Source of the DNA: Alicyclobacillus fastidiosus
Lineage (GTDB): Bacteria; Bacillota; Bacilli; Alicyclobacillales; Alicyclobacillaceae
Assembly (NCBI RefSeq): GCF_026651875.1
Contig: NZ_CP104067.1
Span: 5,384,501-5,448,500, forward strand
DNA: 64,000 nt
Reading direction: 5' to 3'
Shown: positions 35,237 to 44,250 of the stretch, piece after piece
How the letters are laid out: every line of letters begins with the position of its first letter
Numbering within the stretch: the first letter of the stretch is position 1
Position numbers and translations under genes: made by a program
Notes under the pieces: model-generated
Database searches by the model: none
Seen by the model: the letters and a program-made list of their open reading frames with translations, nothing else
What the model was told of the DNA's origin: nothing

Positions 35237-36823
35237 TCACTTTCCTTCAATAAAGGCCGCGGTCGCATCGTAGGCTGCGCGCTGTGTCGGATCGGTCGAT
35301 TCCGCCGCGGTCACGAGTAACTTTGAACCATCATAAAACGCGTGGGTCACTTGATCGTGACCGAACCCTTCGACCGTGAGCTTATTCAAAAATGTGTCAT
35401 ACAGCTGCTGATTGGTAGCGTCTAGTCCGGTCAACTCCACTTCAATGCCCATGCCGCTCTGCTTGGCCGTCTCCATCGCGTTGCTGATTCGCACCTCATC
35501 TGCACTGGCCCCTTGCTCGACGTAGTTCGGTTGAATCCACGCTGCGTCAAAGCCGAGGGTTTGCCATGCGTCTGTTCTATCCGCGCCATAGAACGGAATC
35601 CAGAACAGTGGCAACTTCAGTTGATGGACCTGGTTCACGCCGTACTGAAGGTAGGAAAATTCACCTGGGGTGGTGGTGTGGTACTGCTCTTCATCCCAAT
35701 AGATCCCTGCTAACTGCAGGTGCTGAAAATCGGCTGCCTGCCATTTTGCCATGAGCGTCTGCAGATACCATTGCATGGCCGATTCACGGGCGGTGAGCGC
35801 GTTCGGATCCGCCCCCGATCCGGCGAAGTTGACGTCTTGTCCGGAAATTTCGCCGAAGTCGTGCGTGCCATAACCGAAGTACGGAATCGTCAGTACGACC
35901 TTCTCCTTGTAATCCGGTCGGTTTAGCATTTGATTGCTCTGCGCCACGGCTTGATCTAGTGCGGATAGCTGTTGGTTGGGCTCAAACAGGTCCGTTATGT
36001 AATTGGTCAGCCCGGTGACCGTGTTGTTCACGCTGCCATACGGAAGGAAGAGCATGGTGTCAAAGAGAGGGCTGGTCATTTGTCCGACGCTATTCACATC
36101 GCCGATCATCGGCAGAAAGTCGCTAGTCGACCACGTACCCTCCGCTCCATTGGCCCCCGTATCGACGAGGAGCATGTTGTGAATACCTGCATCACCAGGT
36201 GACGTGGGTGACATTGGCCCGATGTCATCTCCAGTTCCCGGTACAGCGGTCAACAGATCAGCAGGACTTCCCTGGGAAGTGGTGCTCCCTTGAATATCGA
36301 GTCCACGTACGAAAACCCAGACGCCCACGGGTATGTAAAGCCGAATGGCATCTGCCTCGACGCCGCCAGTGCTGTCCCATGCAAACGTCTGCGTGATGGT
36401 CTTTTGCCCGCTCGCTGGAATCGCAGAATAGCGAGCGCCTGCGGAGTACCAATCGTCATTCTGCTCGAATTCGAACTGAACGTAATCCGGGAAATAGACG
36501 CCCGCCGACTGATTCTGAAGAGCGGTGATCTGAATGTGTTTCAAATTGACTGATTTACCGAACTTGACCGTGATGTAACGGCCACCTTGGTGATTGAAGC
36601 CCAACCACCCCTGCGCGCTCGTGACAGGCTGCTGATATACGCTTTCTGCCTGTGAAAATGTCGAATCTGGTAAACCTGTGACGGTCGTTGAGATGGAGCC
36701 TAGAGTTGTGAGGTCCTGCACCGAAGCAGAAGTGGCAGCAGGCACTACAGGCATCGCGACGCCGAGTCCAAGCGTCATAGACGCGGCCATGCAAGCGCTC
36801 CACCGCCGTATTGAATGGCTCAT
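35237..36823 (-). CDS. Secreted DUF4855 domain protein
   Basis: A 528-residue exported protein with a signal peptide (about 1-35). An N-terminal region (about 40-190) has a discoidin-like strand pattern (GGRYITVKFGKSVNLKHIQI). The C-terminal region fits DUF4855 (MLLVDTGANGAEGTWSTSDF, TIPYFGYG, AGIYWDEEQYH), a TIM-barrel-like family with a conserved aspartate and two glutamates, so it may be a glycoside hydrolase. ATG at 36823 with GGAGGA upstream. It is the first gene of the operon. Confidence 0.82.
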   Translation of the reverse strand: MSHSIRRWSACMAASMTLGLGVAMPVVPAATSASVQDLTTLGSISTTVTGLPDSTFSQAESVYQQPVTSAQGWLGFNHQGGRYITVKFGKSVNLKHIQITALQNQSAGVYFPDYVQFEFEQNDDWYSAGARYSAIPASGQKTITQTFAWDSTGGVEADAIRLYIPVGVWVFVRGLDIQGSTTSQGSPADLLTAVPGTGDDIGPMSPTSPGDAGIHNMLLVDTGANGAEGTWSTSDFLPMIGDVNSVGQMTSPLFDTMLFLPYGSVNNTVTGLTNYITDLFEPNQQLSALDQAVAQSNQMLNRPDYKEKVVLTIPYFGYGTHDFGEISGQDVNFAGSGADPNALTARESAMQWYLQTLMAKWQAADFQHLQLAGIYWDEEQYHTTTPGEFSYLQYGVNQVHQLKLPLFWIPFYGADRTDAWQTLGFDAAWIQPNYVEQGASADEVRISNAMETAKQSGMGIEVELTGLDATNQQLYDTFLNKLTVEGFGHDQVTHAFYDGSKLLVTAAESTDPTQRAAYDATAAFIEGK

Positions 36824-36986
36824 GATTCGTCCTCCGTAATGTTGTTCCGAAAAATTCATCGATGATCTGGAGACAGAGGAGTCACGAGTAGGGTGACCCG
36901 TTGCCTTCTGGAGACGACAGAAGGAGACAAAATGTTACATGATTTGGGCAGGATGATAGACGGTAACCAATTTTGAATTCCTTTTG

Positions 36987-37015
36987 ATTATAGTGGGAGT
37001 TTTGGAAGGGGTAAA
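36987..37015 (-). promoter_or_regulatory. Predicted sigma-A promoter for the stalk operon
   Basis: On the minus strand, TTTACC (-35, 37010-37015), a 17-base spacer and TATAAT (-10, 36987-36992). It is about 165 bases upstream of the DUF4855 start, so the transcript would have a long leader that includes a small CCTTCTG/CAGAAGG stem near 36903-36922. Confidence 0.55.
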
Positions 37016-37075
37016 CCCTCTGCTTGGGTGAACTCGCCTAGTCATCAGCGTTCGAAATATATTTCATAGAACTGG

Positions 37076-37105
37076 TTGACGGAGAAATATCCCCTCCAAT
37101 ATAAT
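37076..37105 (+). promoter_or_regulatory. Strong sigma-A promoter, plus strand
   Basis: TTGACG (37076-37081), an 18-base spacer and TATAAT (37100-37105). It drives the plus strand, where no recognised gene follows, and predicts a start near 37112. Confidence 0.75.
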
Positions 37106-37111
37106 TTAGTT

Positions 37112-37235
37112 ACAATTCAACAATTTCGACGAAATGTGTGGAACATGATGATCCTAGGGCGGTAACGTGGGCACATAGGCCTAGGGGAGTGACTTGTGCA
37201 ACCGGCCACCTGTTTTTACAGGTGGCCTTTGCTAT
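37112..37235 (+). ncRNA. Candidate structured leader or small RNA
   Basis: A predicted transcript of about 120 bases between the promoter at 37076-37105 and the terminator at 37204-37227. It contains two CCTAGG palindromes (near 37153 and 37180) that can pair with each other. No known RNA family is recognised. It may be a free small RNA or an attenuator for the short frame that continues downstream to the second terminator at 37421-37452. Confidence 0.45.
37204..37227 (+). terminator. Terminator or attenuator hairpin
   Basis: Perfect 9-bp stem GGCCACCTG / CAGGTGGCC with a TTTTTA loop, followed by TTTGCTATT. Confidence 0.75.
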
Positions 37236-37420
37236 TGTGCCGATGGGTCGTATTATCCATCCTCCCGAAAGTGGGGTGCATGCGTGTACAGTTCATCTAC
37301 AAGCGTGCGCGGTTGGCAGGGTGCGGCCACATCAGGGGTCAAAGGGTCAGAAGGATAAAGACAAATCACACAAGGCTGCAAAAGCCGAAGCAATCCCAGG
37401 TATGATTCATCATTTCGTAT

Positions 37421-37452
37421 CGAAAAGGCGACGCCATTGCGCCGCCTTTTCG
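37421..37452 (+). terminator. Strong plus-strand terminator
   Basis: Stem CGAAAAGGCG / CGCCTTTTCG with inner GCGCC pairs, followed by GTTTTCTT. It ends the plus-strand unit that begins at 37076. Between 37228 and 37420 the only small plus-strand frame I see (ATG 37279, 41 codons, very basic) is weakly supported. Confidence 0.8.
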
Positions 37453-37516
37453 GTTTTCTTAGACTTTCCCGTCTGAGGGCTAGCAGCGACCGCCGTGAAA
37501 CCGACAGGCGAGCCAA

Positions 37517-39349
37517 TTACTCGTCAACATACTGCGGTAGGTAGAGGGTGACCGACGTACCTTCACCGATTTTGCTGTCCCACGTGATACAACCCCCATG
37601 GGATTGCATGATTCGTTGACAGACCATCACGCCGAGCCCGGTACCTGTCGACTTGGTCGTGTAGAACGGTTCCCCCACTCTTTTCAGCGCCTCCACATCC
37701 ATGCCGATACCGGTGTCCGTCACCCGTAAGTACACCAGACCAGCGGCTACCCAAGTTGCGACTTCCACCCGACCACCGTCGGCGACCGCATCCATCGCGT
37801 TTTTCAGAAGATTGACGAGGACCTGATGAATCCGGTCCGTCTCGCACAACACCTGCGCCCCCTCGTCGTTTAGACGCAGGTCCAGTGTGATCCCCTGCAT
37901 CAGCGCTTCGGACTTCAATAACGCACAGACGCGGCGCGCGATACTTGCCATCGTGACGGGGCGGAACTCTGTTAATTGCGGCTTCGCCACCGCCAGGAGC
38001 TCGTTGGTGATCCCCGATATCCTATCCACTTCCGTGCACATGATGTCGATATACTTCGCCGCGTACTCCGGTTGCCGGGCTGCCAGTTGCAAAAAACCTT
38101 TGATGGCTGTGAGTGGATTCCTGATTTCGTGTGCAATACCTGCGGCAAGTTGACCGACCACGGACAACTTTTCGGAATGCAGGAGCATTTCCTCCGACTG
38201 CCGCTGTGCAGTGACGTCCCGAAAGACGAGAACTGCACCGGTGACGTGTTCCGCCTCGTAGATCGGAGAGACGACGTATTCCACGCAAAAAGATGTCCCA
38301 TTTTTGCGCCAAAAGTACCCGTCTCGCACCTGTCGCGTCTGTCCCGACCTTATCGCTTCAAGTACCGGGTTCGCACCCCCATGTACCGCTCTGATGCCTG
38401 AACGAGGTTCACCTAGGCATTCGTAGAGATTTTTACCGAGGAGATCACCTGCACAATAGCCTGAAATCTGCTCTGCAGCCGGGTTGAAGAAGACCGTATT
38501 CCCATTCAAATCAACCCCGCAAATGCCATCCGCGACGGACTCTAAAATCGATTGGTTCTGCACGCTTAGCCGCTTTATGGCCTCCACGGCCGCGTGCTTC
38601 TCCGTGATGTCGCGACAAATCGCAAATACGCCAACCACTTTTTCGGCGAAGCGAATGGGCACCGTCTTCACACTCACCCACAGCGGCCGTCCCGTACGAT
38701 GCCGCAAGAGGATTTCGAACTCCTTGGTCACGCCGGTTCGGGCATAGAAAAAACCGCGACGCACGCGTGCGGAATCCTGCGGTGTCAAAAACATCTCGAG
38801 TGGCATTCCGCGAAGTGCCTCGCAGTCGTAGCCGATAAACTTCTCAGTCGTAGGGTTCGCGTCGACGATCCTTCCATTCAGATCAATGTGGACAATCACG
38901 TCCGAGTTCTGTTCAAACAACGAGCGATAGCGCCGTTCGCTATCTCGCAAGGCACACTCTACCATCTTTCTGTCGGTGACATTGCGGATGATTCCGCGCA
39001 TCCCGGTAGGCTCGCCGAACTGATTCCGAATGAGCGTCGCTGAGGCCTCCAGTGTCAGTTCGCGGCCGTCGCCCCCACGGAAACTAAACTCGTGTGCGCG
39101 GCGTGAGCAGCCAGTGCGCCATACAAAGGACCATAATGTAAGCAGGCTCTTCGCCTGTGTAAAAGTCAAATGAGATCGATACGCTGTCCCAATCAGTTCA
39201 CTTTCGGACATATGCAAGATCTCGCACAAAGATGAATTCAGCATAACCAGATGGCCCGACGCGTCCATCTCGTAATAGCCGTCGTAGATGCTCTCTAAGA
39301 TCTCTTGTGGAAAAACCACGTTTCGTACCGATTTCAATAGCGTACTCAT
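37517..39349 (-). CDS. Multi-PAS sensor histidine kinase (sporulation-kinase-like)
   Basis: A 610-residue soluble kinase with no transmembrane segment: three PAS/PAC domains (about 15-130, 140-260, 270-385), a HisKA domain with the phosphorylated His near residue 407 in GIAHEIRNPLTAIKG, and a HATPase domain (NLLKNAMDAV, GIGMD, GTGLGVMV). No response regulator is adjacent. In Bacillus such orphan PAS kinases feed the Spo0F phosphorelay; that role is inferred. ATG with AGGAGCG upstream. Confidence 0.9.
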   Translation of the reverse strand: MSTLLKSVRNVVFPQEILESIYDGYYEMDASGHLVMLNSSLCEILHMSESELIGTAYRSHLTFTQAKSLLTLWSFVWRTGCSRRAHEFSFRGGDGRELTLEASATLIRNQFGEPTGMRGIIRNVTDRKMVECALRDSERRYRSLFEQNSDVIVHIDLNGRIVDANPTTEKFIGYDCEALRGMPLEMFLTPQDSARVRRGFFYARTGVTKEFEILLRHRTGRPLWVSVKTVPIRFAEKVVGVFAICRDITEKHAAVEAIKRLSVQNQSILESVADGICGVDLNGNTVFFNPAAEQISGYCAGDLLGKNLYECLGEPRSGIRAVHGGANPVLEAIRSGQTRQVRDGYFWRKNGTSFCVEYVVSPIYEAEHVTGAVLVFRDVTAQRQSEEMLLHSEKLSVVGQLAAGIAHEIRNPLTAIKGFLQLAARQPEYAAKYIDIMCTEVDRISGITNELLAVAKPQLTEFRPVTMASIARRVCALLKSEALMQGITLDLRLNDEGAQVLCETDRIHQVLVNLLKNAMDAVADGGRVEVATWVAAGLVYLRVTDTGIGMDVEALKRVGEPFYTTKSTGTGLGVMVCQRIMQSHGGCITWDSKIGEGTSVTLYLPQYVDE

Positions 39350-39449
39350 AAATGTACGCGCTCCTTGAACTGAATTGTTTCCCTCATTGTGTCATTGACC
39401 CCGCACATCCGTCAATTTTTGGTGAATTTTGCGGGGAGTCCCCGCGTTG

Positions 39450-39560
39450 TTTGGAGCCATCACGCAGCAAATCAATATACGTATATACGTAATTATATAA
39501 ATATATCAGTTGTATAATGATATAAACCACAAACGGATATCCATATAGGTAGAGACCAGA
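39450..39560. other. AT-rich region upstream of parA (possible centromere/operator)
   Basis: A very AT-rich stretch between the divergent kinase and parA genes, with two copies of TATACGTA-like sequence (about 39478-39493) and many TATA-type repeats. A TATAAT at 39513-39518 may be the parA -10 element. Partition systems of this type carry their centromere-like site here; no clear iteron is defined. Confidence 0.5.
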
Positions 39561-39595
39561 ATATGCTAGAATGAGATGGAAGGGAGCGTACACCG

Positions 39596-40414
39596 TTGGC
39601 AAGCAAAACCACCGTGTTATACTTCGGAATTCAAAAAGGTGGCGCTGCAAAGAGTACGACTGCGGCGACCACTGCTTACATATTGGCAAGGCGGGGTCAG
39701 CGTGTCCTAGCGGTCGATCTCGACTCGCAAGGCAACCTCACCAACCTCCTCAGCGACGTAGATGACATTTACGAGTACAGCGGCAGGACGGCCCTCGAGG
39801 CGATGAAAGCCATCGATGCGGACGGCGAAGAACTGGTCTCGCGGTATGTGCATCCGGTTTCAAACGGCATCGACTTGATGCCGAGCGAAGATTTTATGGC
39901 TACGCTCTCCAGATGGCTGTACCGGGAGTTCGAACGGTCATACCCCGGTAAGAACCCAGGCCTTGTCCTACGTGCCGCACTGAACAAGATCCTTCAGGTG
40001 AGGCCGTATGATTACGTCGTGATCGACAGCCCGCCGAGCCTTGGCGACCAGTCCATCAACGGGATGGCCGCCGCTACACACATCGTATCGCTATTTGAAC
40101 CTAGCAAGTTTTGTCTCGATGCACTTCCTCGTTTCTTTGAGACGGTGCACCATGTGCGCCAACAACTGAATCCTAACCTGAAAGTGGCCGGCATCCTCGC
40201 CACGATGGTCGATAAACGCCGTTCGGACGCTCGACTGCTGGTGGAGACACTTCAGGATGACGAAGAATATGGCCCACTGCTCTTCGAGCAGAGGATTTAT
40301 CGACGGGCGGCCACAGGGCGCCTGAACCTTCAAGGATTTGCGACCAATCCCGAATTGCGTCGAGCCATCAAGGAATACGAACAGTTCACGGAGGAGTTGT
40401 TACAGCGACTATGA
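39596..40414 (+). CDS. parA: ParA-family partition ATPase
   Basis: A 272-residue Walker-type ATPase. The deviant P-loop is QKGGAAKST (GG-AAKST instead of KGGVGKT), followed by VDLDSQGNLT and the Walker B strand YVVIDSPPSL. It lacks the N-terminal DNA-binding domain of type Ia proteins, so it resembles small type Ib plasmid ParA. TTG start at 39596 with GGGAG upstream. It overlaps the RHH gene by four bases. Confidence 0.88.
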   Translation: MASKTTVLYFGIQKGGAAKSTTAATTAYILARRGQRVLAVDLDSQGNLTNLLSDVDDIYEYSGRTALEAMKAIDADGEELVSRYVHPVSNGIDLMPSEDFMATLSRWLYREFERSYPGKNPGLVLRAALNKILQVRPYDYVVIDSPPSLGDQSINGMAAATHIVSLFEPSKFCLDALPRFFETVHHVRQQLNPNLKVAGILATMVDKRRSDARLLVETLQDDEEYGPLLFEQRIYRRAATGRLNLQGFATNPELRRAIKEYEQFTEELLQRL

Positions 40415-40743
40415 GTGATTTAAAAGAAAAGTTGCAACAGCGACTGGCCCGTTCTCGAACTGTGCATCAGGAGCTTATCCACTCCTCGCCCGACCAAGAG
40501 CAGTTAGTCGAAATACCGGAGCCAGTCGCGCCGTCTCCACCGACTACCGGCCCGGGACGACCAAGGAGACTCAAGCGCAAAGTTACGACGCTATACTTCG
40601 ATGAGGACCTCGACAAGGCGCTTGAGATGTTCCTTTTACGCCAATACTTGCAAACGGGGACGAAGACCAGTAAGAGCGAGTGGATTCGCCGACTCGTTGA
40701 AGTCTCGCTGAAAGAGCGCGGAGCCTGGCCACCGGAGGGCTGA
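40411..40743 (+). CDS. Ribbon-helix-helix partner of ParA
   Basis: A 110-residue protein overlapping parA (ATGA). The disordered N-terminal half (about 1-50) is followed by an RHH-like region: basic strand RRLKRKVTTLYFDEDLDKAL then helices through SKSEWIRRLVEVSL. This is the layout of ParG/omega-type centromere-binding proteins paired with small ParA, so it should bind the upstream AT-rich region. It is not recognised as a ParB of the chromosomal type. Confidence 0.7.
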   Translation: MSDLKEKLQQRLARSRTVHQELIHSSPDQEQLVEIPEPVAPSPPTTGPGRPRRLKRKVTTLYFDEDLDKALEMFLLRQYLQTGTKTSKSEWIRRLVEVSLKERGAWPPEG

Positions 40744-40814
40744 TGTCTGAACAATCAGCCCGATTTAAGAGGCGCACATCGCACCCAAAGACTAGGGATA
40801 GTGGAGGAACTTTT

Positions 40815-41453
40815 GTGGCAGTTATCATATTCGATCTCGACGGCACCCTCATCGACACCGGCAGCATCGCCGTGGAAGCCTACCGGTTGGTGCTGTCGGA
40901 ATTCGCATACAAACCGGATGAGTTCCCCTCAGAGGAACAAATGTTGAAGACCTTCGGACTACCAGATACGGAGATCTGGGACACCTTAATGCCAAGACAT
41001 ACGCCAGAGGAGCAGATGATCGGATTCGAGCGGGCGGGACAGCGTATCGATGACGAGATTCGCAAGCAGGATATTTTACTTCCGCATGCGCGTGAAGTCG
41101 TCCAAGAACTTCACGCCCGCGGCTATACCTTGACGACAGCGAGCAACTGCGGCAAAAGTTACCTGGACGCCGTGATGTCCTCGCAGGGCATCGGTCACCT
41201 GTTCGACCGCCCTCTGTGTTTGGAATCCGTTCAGGGCACGCGCAAATCGGACATCTTACGCGCCTTGATCTCCCGCTACGGAGGGGGCGAGGCATTGTTT
41301 ATGGTGGGCGACAGATATACGGACAGGGATGCGGCCGCAGAAGTGAACATCCCGTTCATCGGATGCGACTTTGGGTTCGGGGATGTTTCCGAACTCACAG
41401 GTGCAATACATCTCACCAAGGACCTACCTGGTTTGCTCGACTATTTTGCCTAA
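40815..41453 (+). CDS. HAD-superfamily phosphatase
   Basis: A 212-residue hydrolase with motif I IFDLDGTLIDT, motif II TTASNCGKSY, and motif III/IV with VGDRYTDRDAA. The cap is the small alpha-helical type, as in phosphoglycolate phosphatases. The GTG at 40815 behind GGAGG puts motif I at the very N-terminus; the frame upstream to 40743 overlaps the RHH gene and is unneeded. It is probably cotranscribed with parA-RHH; its role with them is unknown. Confidence 0.88.
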   Translation: MAVIIFDLDGTLIDTGSIAVEAYRLVLSEFAYKPDEFPSEEQMLKTFGLPDTEIWDTLMPRHTPEEQMIGFERAGQRIDDEIRKQDILLPHAREVVQELHARGYTLTTASNCGKSYLDAVMSSQGIGHLFDRPLCLESVQGTRKSDILRALISRYGGGEALFMVGDRYTDRDAAAEVNIPFIGCDFGFGDVSELTGAIHLTKDLPGLLDYFA

Positions 41454-42015
41454 TTCCATTCCCGCATCGAGGGGCGGCTGAAACTGACGCTCCGGCCCCC
41501 TACGAACAAGGCAGGCGTTCGCCGCTGTGGCATGTGCGTTCTTGTCACTGCCGCTAAGGCGGGCACCAGCCTTGGCGCCAAGCCCCCGGGGGATATGCGA
41601 GGGCCAGATGGGCGATACCCGCCGCAAAGTCCCCGACGTCCCTTCGCACCATTTTGTTTCGGTTACTCGATCAGCCGCTTCAATCCACGCAGGGTCAGCC
41701 GATTGTTAAAGCCGGGTAAGGCGATGATGTGCAGAGGGTCACACGTGAGAGGACACCCACAACCACCCGTAGGCAGCGTTGTATTTTCATCCCCAGGTGA
41801 CAGGTTGTGATGCCCTGAACGTCGAATCATGGAAGAGGGTGGCGAATCGACACCACTTGAAATACGTCAATAACAACAGATGTATCGATATAATTTTATA
41901 TTGATGTATTCATCGCTCGTCCATGCTCACGAAACGCCCTAGCCCTGTTCTCCGTCAAACTGATAGGACAGGCCTTAAGGGAATACCTGTCACGACCAGA
42001 CTAGGGGGAGTCAAA
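41454..42015. other. Intergenic region, 560 bases, no clear gene
   Basis: The first half is GC-rich with self-complementary pieces (for example GGCGCC and CCCCCGGGGG near 41570-41594). The last part is AT-rich, with an imperfect palindrome ATCGATATAA / TTATATTGAT at about 41884-41905, probably promoter DNA for the lipoprotein. Short frames on either strand lack good ribosome binding sites. No known RNA is recognised. Confidence 0.5.
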
Positions 42016-42927
42016 ATGCACCTATCTCATAAATGGATGATGGGAGCCGCAATTGCTTTGACCAGCGTCGCCGCTCTGACTGGGTGCGCGTCGCATTCGA
42101 CGACGCCCACCTCTGCGCAAAACGCCGTAGCGGCGGGCGCGGCCAATCCGACCAACAACACGGTCGACAACACGACCAACAACACCGCCAACGCCGTCAC
42201 GGCGACGAACACAACCACTGGGAACGCCATCGGCAGCAATTCGACCGTGACACAGACTTCGAATCCAGCGTTTCCGACGATTGTCAATCAGTCGATGATT
42301 CGCTTCGGGCACGATGTGTTGGACGGGGCCGAGGCACCGACCAAGCTTCCCACTGCCGCAACTGGCGCTGGCAAGGTGTTCTACACGACATCGCAATCGA
42401 CGCAACCGTCGGCCGGTGAGCCTGCTTACAGCTCCATGAATGCAGTCACGCTGAAATCTTCAAATCAAACGCTCGCGAGCTGGACGAATCGCCATTTTAC
42501 GTCGAGTTCGCAAGCCTCACAAGGCTTTAAGATCCTGGCAGGGCCTACGATGAGCTCCAGTCAGAACACACCGATTGTACTGACCGGAAACCACGCGGCC
42601 AACGAGGGACACAGTGGCGGATCGACCAGCATCCAATGGACAGAGGGCAAGTGGAATATCCAGGTTACCAATGAGAATACTTTGGCGGCTGCCACACCGC
42701 TTGCAGATGACGTCGCCAAATTCCTCGACCAGAATTCCATGCCAGTGCCGCACGACGACGCAACCATCCACGTGACGAGCAGCAGTGATGGAAGCAGCGT
42801 CAACGTCGACGTGATTTGGCAGGAGGACGACAATCTCTATCAGCTCACGACCACGCAAGCATCAGCCAATCCAATAAACACCGCGCTCGCGATGGCCATC
42901 TCGATGGAACCTTATGCAGGGAACTAA
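42016..42927 (+). CDS. Lipoprotein of unknown function
   Basis: A 303-residue predicted lipoprotein: signal ending in LTGC (about residue 20), then an Asn/Thr-rich low-complexity linker (about 35-75, NNTVDNTTNNTAN), then a globular region with strand patterns (VFYTTSQSTQ, SIQWTEGKWNIQV, SVNVDVIWQEDD). No family is recognised. ATG at 42016 with AGGGGGAG upstream. It stands alone next to the pilus locus but transcribed convergently with it. Confidence 0.8.
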   Translation: MHLSHKWMMGAAIALTSVAALTGCASHSTTPTSAQNAVAAGAANPTNNTVDNTTNNTANAVTATNTTTGNAIGSNSTVTQTSNPAFPTIVNQSMIRFGHDVLDGAEAPTKLPTAATGAGKVFYTTSQSTQPSAGEPAYSSMNAVTLKSSNQTLASWTNRHFTSSSQASQGFKILAGPTMSSSQNTPIVLTGNHAANEGHSGGSTSIQWTEGKWNIQVTNENTLAAATPLADDVAKFLDQNSMPVPHDDATIHVTSSSDGSSVNVDVIWQEDDNLYQLTTTQASANPINTALAMAISMEPYAGN

Positions 42928-43092
42928 CAAGGGTTACGTAACAAATCGGGATTTATCACCGTGAACGGATGAGCAGTAGCGTATTGGAACTGTCGCGAAT
43001 CGGGGATGAACTGGAGGAGGCTCACGCGCTCTCGCGAGGGCTGCTACCGGCGGGCGACCATTCGAGATAGGACATGGCCGCCCCGCGAAATG

Positions 43093-43647
43093 CTATGGTT
43101 TAGGGATATAGTAGGTGTGGACGTCGAGTGTGGCCTCGTCCACTCCCCCACTCTCTCCTTGAATGACCAACGAGCTCACGTCAATCAACCTTTTTGCGTC
43201 GTGCAACTGCTTCACAAACGTCTCAATTTCGGCACTGGTCCCTCGGATATCCACTTGCGTTTCGACGTCTGCCAGCGACGCTGTAGAGACGCCAGCTTCT
43301 GCAGATGAGCCTTCGGCGCTGTTACCCTGCACGAGTTGGACACTCACAACCTGGACTTTACTCGCAGTCGACACGGTTGCGAGCGTGTGGAGGAAGCCCG
43401 CCTCATCCATCGTCTTCGGAAGGATGAATGGCGTGGTGTTGTCGACGTCGCTCGTCGGTGTCCCAGCCGCGTTCGCGTTTAAAGAAGTCGTTTCAATCGA
43501 GTGACTCAACCGCGACGCCTCACTTCGAAAGACGAGAAACCGATTGAGTTCAGGGCGAATCCAGACAAGGTAGGCAATCGCCGTCACCACGACGCAACCC
43601 GTAGCCACGAGAAGAACCCGCTCGCGTTTCGACAGCCGCTTGTTCAC
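43093..43647 (-). CDS. pilO: PilO-like type IV pilus assembly protein
   Basis: A 184-residue protein with a short N-terminal cytoplasmic stretch, one transmembrane helix (VLLVATGCVVVTAIAYLVW), a linker and a ferredoxin-like extracytoplasmic domain (AGFLHTLATVSTASKV, AEIETFVKQLHDAKRLID). This is the PilO topology; PilO forms the inner-membrane alignment complex with PilM and PilN. GTG at 43647 behind GGAGGG, overlapping the pilN stop. It ends the pilus operon. Confidence 0.8.
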   Translation of the reverse strand: MNKRLSKRERVLLVATGCVVVTAIAYLVWIRPELNRFLVFRSEASRLSHSIETTSLNANAAGTPTSDVDNTTPFILPKTMDEAGFLHTLATVSTASKVQVVSVQLVQGNSAEGSSAEAGVSTASLADVETQVDIRGTSAEIETFVKQLHDAKRLIDVSSLVIQGESGGVDEATLDVHTYYIPKP

Positions 43648-44246
43648 GTGGTTATCCCTCCTGCCACTTGCTTTGGCACAATACTCAAACTGTACGTGTA
43701 CGCCATCGCAGCTTTTTTCGCACCGTCCCCGCTCCCCACAAATACCGGCGCCTTCGTCGTCGTTGCGTCCATCACCGCCTGCACAGTTACACTCGCAACC
43801 CACGACTTGGCAGACAATTGCGCTTCAAAATCCGCGACATTGGCAAGGGATGACGCACTTCCAGAGACCGAAATCACAGTACCGACCCCATTGATGCTAT
43901 CCACTGTCATTCCAAGCGGCAAACTCTCTGCAATGTCCTGCAGGATAGCGCTCCAATCGAGCCGACCTGCCGCCTTTGATTGAATCGACTGCCCTAACTG
44001 TGTGTTTGTCCCAGGGGCACTCCCACTACCCTGGCTCTCGTCAAGATTCTGCAACCGCGACGTCAACTGGCTGACCTTCATCGCCATCTTGTCGGCTCTA
44101 GCGTCAATCCAGCCAGCAACTGACCCGCTTAGCAGCAGAACCGCCACAGTCGCAAGGGTCCCAGAAAGCCACCCACCGCGAGGGAGAAATCCGCTAAGTC
44201 TGTACGGGCGCCTACTTGTCACACTCGGCAATAGGTTAATGTCCAC
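43644..44246 (-). CDS. pilN: PilN-like type IV pilus assembly protein
   Basis: A 200-residue protein beginning VDINLLPS, the conserved PilN motif that binds PilM. One transmembrane helix follows (GTLATVAVLLLSGSVAGWI), then a coiled segment (MAMKVSQLTSRLQNLDE) and a ferredoxin-like domain. GTG at 44246 is chosen because it begins exactly at the motif and follows the pilM stop with GTAAGGA. It overlaps pilO by four bases. Confidence 0.88.
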   Translation of the reverse strand: MDINLLPSVTSRRPYRLSGFLPRGGWLSGTLATVAVLLLSGSVAGWIDARADKMAMKVSQLTSRLQNLDESQGSGSAPGTNTQLGQSIQSKAAGRLDWSAILQDIAESLPLGMTVDSINGVGTVISVSGSASSLANVADFEAQLSAKSWVASVTVQAVMDATTTKAPVFVGSGDGAKKAAMAYTYSLSIVPKQVAGGITT

Positions 44247-44250
44247 TTCC

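Noticed and set aside
41527..41810. Short plus-strand frames in the 41.5 kb gap
   Set aside because: No ribosome binding sites and no clear coding pattern; the sequence is GC-rich and self-complementary.
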